From: Vulcanimicrobiota bacterium
GTDB taxonomy: Bacteria; Vulcanimicrobiota; Vulcanimicrobiia; Vulcanimicrobiales; Vulcanimicrobiaceae
Length of the DNA: 20,282 nt
NCBI GenBank assembly: GCA_030043675.1
Contig: JASHXG010000236.1
Span: 1-20,282 of the forward strand
Reading direction: 5' to 3'
The translations under genes were made by a program, and so were the position numbers. The notes beneath the pieces are model-generated. The model was not told the DNA's origin. It did not search any database and saw only the letters and a list, made by a program, of their open reading frames with translations. Positions within the stretch are counted from its first letter, which is position 1. Each line of letters starts with the position of its first letter. Shown in pieces: positions 16,782-20,282 of the stretch.

Positions 16782-17075
16782 ATGGTCGACTATCAATCCA
16801 TCGCGACGGCGATTGCCGAGGCACTCAACGGCATCCAGCGCGCCATGCGCACGATTCCGAAACCCAATTCGACACCCGAATTCGACCGCTGGACGCACGA
16901 GATGGGCGAGGCGTCGCAGCACGTGCTCATGGCTTTTGGGATCGATCCAAGCCAGCTGAAGAGCCCATCCGTCCCGTGCGGCGGAGGCTGGTTCGTCGAA
17001 TGGCATGGCGACGAGGGCGAATCGGGCGAATGGCGCGCCGTCCAGAAAGGCGATGCCGGCGTTACCGGGCGCTAG
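16782..17075 (+). CDS. Small cytosolic protein of unknown function (97 aa)
   Basis: No signal or membrane segment and no recognised family. The N-terminal half is helical (DYQSIATAIAEALNGIQRAM), the middle has a second helix (EFDRWTHEMGEASQHVLMAF), and the end is Gly/Glu-rich (PCGGGWFVEWHGDEGESGEW). The strong GGAGGA and position just after the protease-like gene support translation. The stop TAG is within the palindrome CTAG that also ends the gene on the other strand. Confidence 0.75.
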   Translation: MVDYQSIATAIAEALNGIQRAMRTIPKPNSTPEFDRWTHEMGEASQHVLMAFGIDPSQLKSPSVPCGGGWFVEWHGDEGESGEWRAVQKGDAGVTGR

Positions 17076-17434
17076 CCTCGCAGGATCACGCGATTGGCGA
17101 TGAACGTGCCGTTGCTGTAATAACCGACGATCGCCACGCGCTCACCGGCGGTTGGAGTTGCGCCCACCGGCAGAATTGCCGTGCCCCGTTTCAGGTCGAT
17201 GGTTTGGGTCACGCCGTTGTGGCGCGTCAGCGTCAATCGGTAGGGCGCGAAGCTATCGACGGTCCCCAGCATCACGTGACGGTGGTCGTATTGATAGGAA
17301 TCCCATCCGGGTTGCCAAGTGGTGTAGGCCGGCACCTGATCGTATTGTGCCGCGGCCGGGAGAGCCGCAAGCGCCGCCCCGCCGGCCATCGCGAGCGCGG
17401 ACGTCAAGGTCATTGCTCGTATCCAAATGTTCAT
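17072..17434 (-). CDS. Small secreted DUF5666-like protein
   Basis: 120 aa. ATG 17434 is chosen over ATG 17473 because AAAGGGGA lies 7 bases upstream and the signal (MNIWIRAMTL, ALAALPAAAQ, cleavage near residue 30) follows directly. The mature part has a Tyr/Trp/Gln-rich linker (TTWQPGWDSYQYDHRH) and a compact beta domain (VMLGTVDSFAPYRLTL, then GERVAIVGYYSNGTFIANRVI). The second part is like DUF5666 single-domain proteins, a small OB-like barrel of unknown role. Its stop shares CTAG with the 97-aa gene. It is divergent from the gene at 17536. Confidence 0.82.
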   Translation of the reverse strand: MNIWIRAMTLTSALAMAGGAALAALPAAAQYDQVPAYTTWQPGWDSYQYDHRHVMLGTVDSFAPYRLTLTRHNGVTQTIDLKRGTAILPVGATPTAGERVAIVGYYSNGTFIANRVILRG

Positions 17435-17441
17435 GGGCGAT

Positions 17442-17449
17442 TCCCCTTT
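17442..17449 (-). promoter_or_regulatory. Ribosome binding site of the DUF5666-like gene
   Basis: AAAGGGGA on the - strand, 7 bases from ATG 17434. It makes the in-frame ATG at 17473 unlikely. Confidence 0.65.
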
Positions 17450-17466
17450 CAGTTGTGCAGTACCCA

Positions 17467-17488
17467 GCGCCATCGCAGCATATGGCGC
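17467..17488. repeat. Inverted repeat in the divergent intergenic region
   Basis: GCGCCAT and ATGGCGC arms of 7 bp flank an 8-base centre. It lies 30-odd bases upstream of the DUF5666-like start, so it could be an operator or an RNA hairpin in the leader. It is not tied to any known regulator. Confidence 0.5.
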
Positions 17489-17489
17489 C

Positions 17490-17504
17490 GTGATTTTAGA
17501 TCAC
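17490..17504. repeat. GTGAT-TTTAG-ATCAC inverted repeat
   Basis: Two perfect 5-bp arms around a 5-base centre, just beside the previous inverted repeat. The GTGA/TCAC arms are CRP/FNR-like, but the inner distance is 7 rather than the usual 6 bases, so I do not assign a regulator. Confidence 0.45.
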
Positions 17505-17535
17505 CGTTAGAATCTGGTTTAGCGCGCGCTCGCTT

Positions 17536-18231
17536 TTGGGCCGGTGCGTTCGCCGGTCGAGCATCCAGGGTACAAGCGCAGTGATGATGGTGGTGGTGGC
17601 ACTAGAGGCGCCGCCGGCGCTCACTCAGGTGGCGCACAGATTTGCGGCGACCAGCCGAGGCATCGTCGCGTTCCGGCTGCATCGGGTCTTCGACGTGCAC
17701 GCCGGATTCTCAAGCCGCCACGAAGACTTGGTGCTCAACGGCATTTTGCAAAACGGCAGAGTCGTGCGCGTGCGAATCGTCAGTTATACGATCAACGGCA
17801 AGCCCGCGGATGACGCAACGCAAGCGGCGCTCGAGAATCAGTACGAGCATCCAGCGCCCGACACGGTCTTTGCGCTCCCATTCGACCCGCGCTATCTACG
17901 CGCGTATCAATACCGGAGCGTGCAGCCTGGAACAATCGCATTCACGTCGACGCTGCGCGATGCAACGCATGGAGACGGAACGTTTTCCTACGACGGCGCG
18001 AACAACGTCGTCACCTACAGTTACCAACCTGATGCGTTGCCCCAATACGCAAAATCCGGCCTGATCGCCGACCGTCGCGCCGAGGTGCTGCCCGGGTATT
18101 GGGCCGTCGTCCAAGAGACCCAGCAGTATAAAGGCAGGTACGGGCTCTTCCCCGGCGCGGCGACGGTTCAGATCACCTGGTCGAACTTCCGACGTTTCTC
18201 GGACCTGCAGAGCGCGGCCGCCGCGCTCTGA
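17536..18231 (+). CDS. Probable exported protein of unknown function
   Basis: Up to 231 aa; the start is uncertain. TTG 17536 gives a signal with basic residues and a hydrophobic run (AVMMVVVALEAPPAL). The inner GTG 17581 and ATG 17584 have AGGG upstream but would lose the basic n-region. The mature part reads as beta-rich: GIVAFRLHRVFDVHAGF, LNGILQNGRVVRVRIV, IAFTSTLRD, NNVVTYSYQPDALP. No family is recognised. It is monocistronic and divergent from the DUF5666-like gene; HpnJ follows after 47 bases on the same strand. Confidence 0.7.
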   Translation: MGRCVRRSSIQGTSAVMMVVVALEAPPALTQVAHRFAATSRGIVAFRLHRVFDVHAGFSSRHEDLVLNGILQNGRVVRVRIVSYTINGKPADDATQAALENQYEHPAPDTVFALPFDPRYLRAYQYRSVQPGTIAFTSTLRDATHGDGTFSYDGANNVVTYSYQPDALPQYAKSGLIADRRAEVLPGYWAVVQETQQYKGRYGLFPGAATVQITWSNFRRFSDLQSAAAAL

Positions 18232-18278
18232 CGACCAGCGGCAGGCTCTTTGTGGGGTCGGCAGAAAGTGCCCGGCTC

Positions 18279-19724
18279 ATGAAGACCCTGTTCGTGAATC
18301 CGCCGACCTTCGAAGGATACGACGGCGGCGCCGGCTCGCGCTATCAGTGCCGGCGCGAAGTGCGATCCTTCTGGTATCCGACCTGGCTGGCGCAGCCGGC
18401 TGCGATGGTACCAGGCAGCCGGTTGATCGATGCGCCGCCCGACGATCTCTCTTTCGACGATGTGGCGCCGCTCGCAAAAGAGTACGAGCTGATCGTCTTG
18501 CACACCAGCACGCCGTCGTTTGCCAACGACGCGAAATTCGCCGCCCGGTTAAAGCAAGAGAATCCCAGCGTCATGGTCGGAATGGTGGGCGCCCACGTTG
18601 GCGTGCTGCCCGAGCAATCTCTGAAAAGCGCGCCGTCCGTCGACTGGGTCAGCGTCGGCGAGTTCGACTACACCTGCGTCGACGTTGCGTCCGGCAAGCC
18701 GATCTCCGAAGTTCACGGCCTCGCGTACCGCGATGGCGACGCGATCGTACGCACGCCCGAGCGCCCCGTCATCATGGACATGGACGCCTTTCCATCGGTG
18801 CTCGACGTCTACCGTCGCGACTTGACCATTCCGAACTACTTCAACGGCTATTTGCAGCATCCATATCTCTCACTCTACACCGGACGTGGCTGCAAGTCGA
18901 AGTGTACGTTCTGCCTCTGGCCGCAGACGATCGGCGGGCATCTCTATCGCGTTCGCAGCGTCGAGAGCGTAGAAGCCGAGATGACGCGCGCCAAAGAACT
19001 GTTCCCCGAAGTGCGTGAATATTTCTTCGACGACGACACCTTGACCGATAACGTCCCGAGAGTCGAGGAGATCGCCCGGCGGTTGGGCCGCATCGGAATT
19101 ACCTGGTCGTGCAACGCCAAGCCTAACGTGCCGCGCGCGACGCTGGAGATCATGCGGGCGAACGGCCTTAGGCTGCTTCTGGTAGGTTACGAGTCCGGCA
19201 ACCAGCAAGTGCTCAACAACATGAAGAAGGGGACGCGCCTGGACATCATTCGCCGCTTCTCAAAGGATTGCCGGGAGCTCGGCGTCAAGGTGCACGGCAC
19301 TTTTATTCTCGGTATGCCGGGCGAAACGCCGGAGACGATTCAAGAGACGATCAAGTTCGCTTGCGAAATGGATCCCGAGACGATCCAGGTTTCGCTGGCA
19401 GCGCCGTATCCCGGAACCTATCTCTACAAGCAGGCCCAAGAGAACGGCTGGCTGGAGGCGCAGGAGAGCGATCTCGTCGACACGCACGGCGTCCAGCACG
19501 CGGCGCTGAACTATCCCGGGCTCACTTCGCCGATGATGTTCCAGTCGGTCGACGAGTTTTACCGCAAGTTCTACTTCCGGCCGCGGAAGATGTTCTCGCT
19601 GCTCGGCGGCATGATCGGGGACCGGCAAGTTATGAAGCGGCGCCTACGCGAGGGCAAGGAGTTCTTCCAGTTTTTACGCGAGCGCAGACGTGAAGCGGCG
19701 CAGGAGGCACGCGCAGCCTCCTAG
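18279..19724 (+). CDS. hpnJ: Hopanoid-biosynthesis-associated radical SAM protein HpnJ
   Basis: 481 aa, the family length. The N-terminus (TLFVNPPTFEGYDGGAGS, then FWYPTWLAQPAA) is diagnostic of HpnJ-type proteins, and the cluster motif CKSKCTFC gives Cys205, Cys209 and Cys212 for the radical 4Fe-4S. A cobalamin-domain-like fold precedes the radical SAM barrel, and GTFILGMPGET sits in its second half. In Burkholderia, HpnJ makes the cyclitol ether head group of extended hopanoids after HpnI and HpnK act on the glucosamine. ATG 18279 is chosen because the in-frame residues before it are not family-like. No hpn or squalene genes are beside it. Its stop shares CTAG with the convergent gene. Confidence 0.92.
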   Translation: MKTLFVNPPTFEGYDGGAGSRYQCRREVRSFWYPTWLAQPAAMVPGSRLIDAPPDDLSFDDVAPLAKEYELIVLHTSTPSFANDAKFAARLKQENPSVMVGMVGAHVGVLPEQSLKSAPSVDWVSVGEFDYTCVDVASGKPISEVHGLAYRDGDAIVRTPERPVIMDMDAFPSVLDVYRRDLTIPNYFNGYLQHPYLSLYTGRGCKSKCTFCLWPQTIGGHLYRVRSVESVEAEMTRAKELFPEVREYFFDDDTLTDNVPRVEEIARRLGRIGITWSCNAKPNVPRATLEIMRANGLRLLLVGYESGNQQVLNNMKKGTRLDIIRRFSKDCRELGVKVHGTFILGMPGETPETIQETIKFACEMDPETIQVSLAAPYPGTYLYKQAQENGWLEAQESDLVDTHGVQHAALNYPGLTSPMMFQSVDEFYRKFYFRPRKMFSLLGGMIGDRQVMKRRLREGKEFFQFLRERRREAAQEARAAS

Positions 19725-20282
19725 AGGTTCCCGAGTCGCAGCACGGTCATGCTATAGGGCGCGAGCGCGAGCGGTACGCTCGTGCCGACGTGCCCGAGGC
19801 TGCGAAAGACCGGGCCGACCCACCGGTTGTCGCGCGAGTGGTCGTACTGTTCTTTGCCGTAGACCGTCACGGTTGCGTTAAAAGCGCTGCCGGCGCCCCG
19901 CACTCGCGCCACCACCTCAGTCGAATGCAGCGCGTTGTTGAAGAGCACGAGCGCATAACCGCCGCTCTCGGCGAAGCCGTAGGCTCGGACGGAGGACCCG
20001 AACATGGCCGGCACGCGCACGCTGCGCACGCTCGAGCCGGGTGGAACTTCACGCGCGAAGAGCGTCATGACGCGCCCGGTCGGGAATGGGGTGCCCCCCG
20101 CGATGCGCGGAGCATTCGGACAGCCCGCGTTCGCATTCGGCAGGCCGTCGGAGAAAAGCGCCCTGCTTCCGAAGCGCTGCCATCCGTAGAGGTGTGGCGA
20201 ATAGTCGCCTCCTTCACCGCAGCTTCCGTAGGCGAGCCACCACGTTGCCATCGGCACCCCGGCGTTCAGCAGCGTTCCCAGC
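19721..20282 (-). CDS. Probable glycoside hydrolase, C-terminal part only
   Basis: The frame stays open through the window edge, so the N-terminal part is missing; the GTG at 20257 is internal. The visible 187 residues begin at the end of a barrel-like domain (GVPMATWWLAYGSCGEGG, then SPHLYGWQRFGSRALF). A small beta sandwich follows (RAYGFAESGGYALVLFN, TVTVYGKEQYDHS, then LALAPYSMTVLRLGN), the arrangement of TIM-barrel glycosidases with a C-terminal beta domain (families 30, 39, 51 and similar). Neither the family nor catalytic residues can be named. Convergent with hpnJ. Confidence 0.55.
   Translation of the reverse strand, partial: LGTLLNAGVPMATWWLAYGSCGEGGDYSPHLYGWQRFGSRALFSDGLPNANAGCPNAPRIAGGTPFPTGRVMTLFAREVPPGSSVRSVRVPAMFGSSVRAYGFAESGGYALVLFNNALHSTEVVARVRGAGSAFNATVTVYGKEQYDHSRDNRWVGPVFRSLGHVGTSVPLALAPYSMTVLRLGNL

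Noticed and set aside
17490..17504. CRP/FNR binding site
   Set aside because: The inner spacing is 7 bases rather than 6 and outer bases do not match the consensus; kept only as an inverted repeat.

Overview
The window is about 20 kb of GC-rich, gene-dense bacterial DNA. I see no rRNA, tRNA, CRISPR array, insertion sequence or phage gene. Genes are packed with 1-8 base overlaps, and many products carry Sec, Tat or lipoprotein signals. The mix is a hopanoid-type radical SAM enzyme, a giant Asp-box (VPS10-like) protein, a FecR/WAPY-repeat protein, a HiPIP and several small orphan secreted proteins. It fits an uncultured soil-type lineage with a cell envelope, such as Eremiobacterota (WPS-2) or an Acidobacteria-like group. 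That placement is inferred from gene content and was not tested.

Layout. (1) 3-3845, + strand: a beta-oxidation pair (3' part of a multifunctional enoyl-CoA hydratase/3-hydroxyacyl-CoA dehydrogenase, then a thiolase) coupled to a secreted esterase-like alpha/beta hydrolase. (2) 3865-6531: a high-potential iron-sulfur protein on the - strand, divergent from a large secreted FecR-domain protein with a low-complexity tail, which ends at a strong hairpin terminator. (3) 6637-11593, + strand: a small secreted protein, glutamate dehydrogenase, an AlkB-like dioxygenase with an apparent CTG start, a Tat-exported glycosylasparaginase and a peptide-binding lipoprotein. These are coupled or closely spaced and look like amino-acid/peptide nitrogen use with one repair enzyme inserted. 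(4) 11611-12660, - strand: a small secreted protein and a phosphoribosyltransferase. (5) 12750-17075, + strand: the Asp-box protein, a coupled pepsin-like protein and a 97-aa orphan. (6) 17072-18231: a divergent pair of small exported proteins around an intergenic region with two inverted repeats. (7) 18279-20282: an isolated HpnJ-type radical SAM protein facing a partial glycoside hydrolase.

Most of the window is ordinary metabolism and export. The best leads are the AlkB gene with no usable standard start codon at its domain boundary, the run of NTGA stop/start overlaps that uses all four N bases, two convergent pairs that share one CTAG as the stop on both strands, the Asp-box/aspartic-protease-like couple with an altered first active-site motif, and the FecR-type repeat protein.
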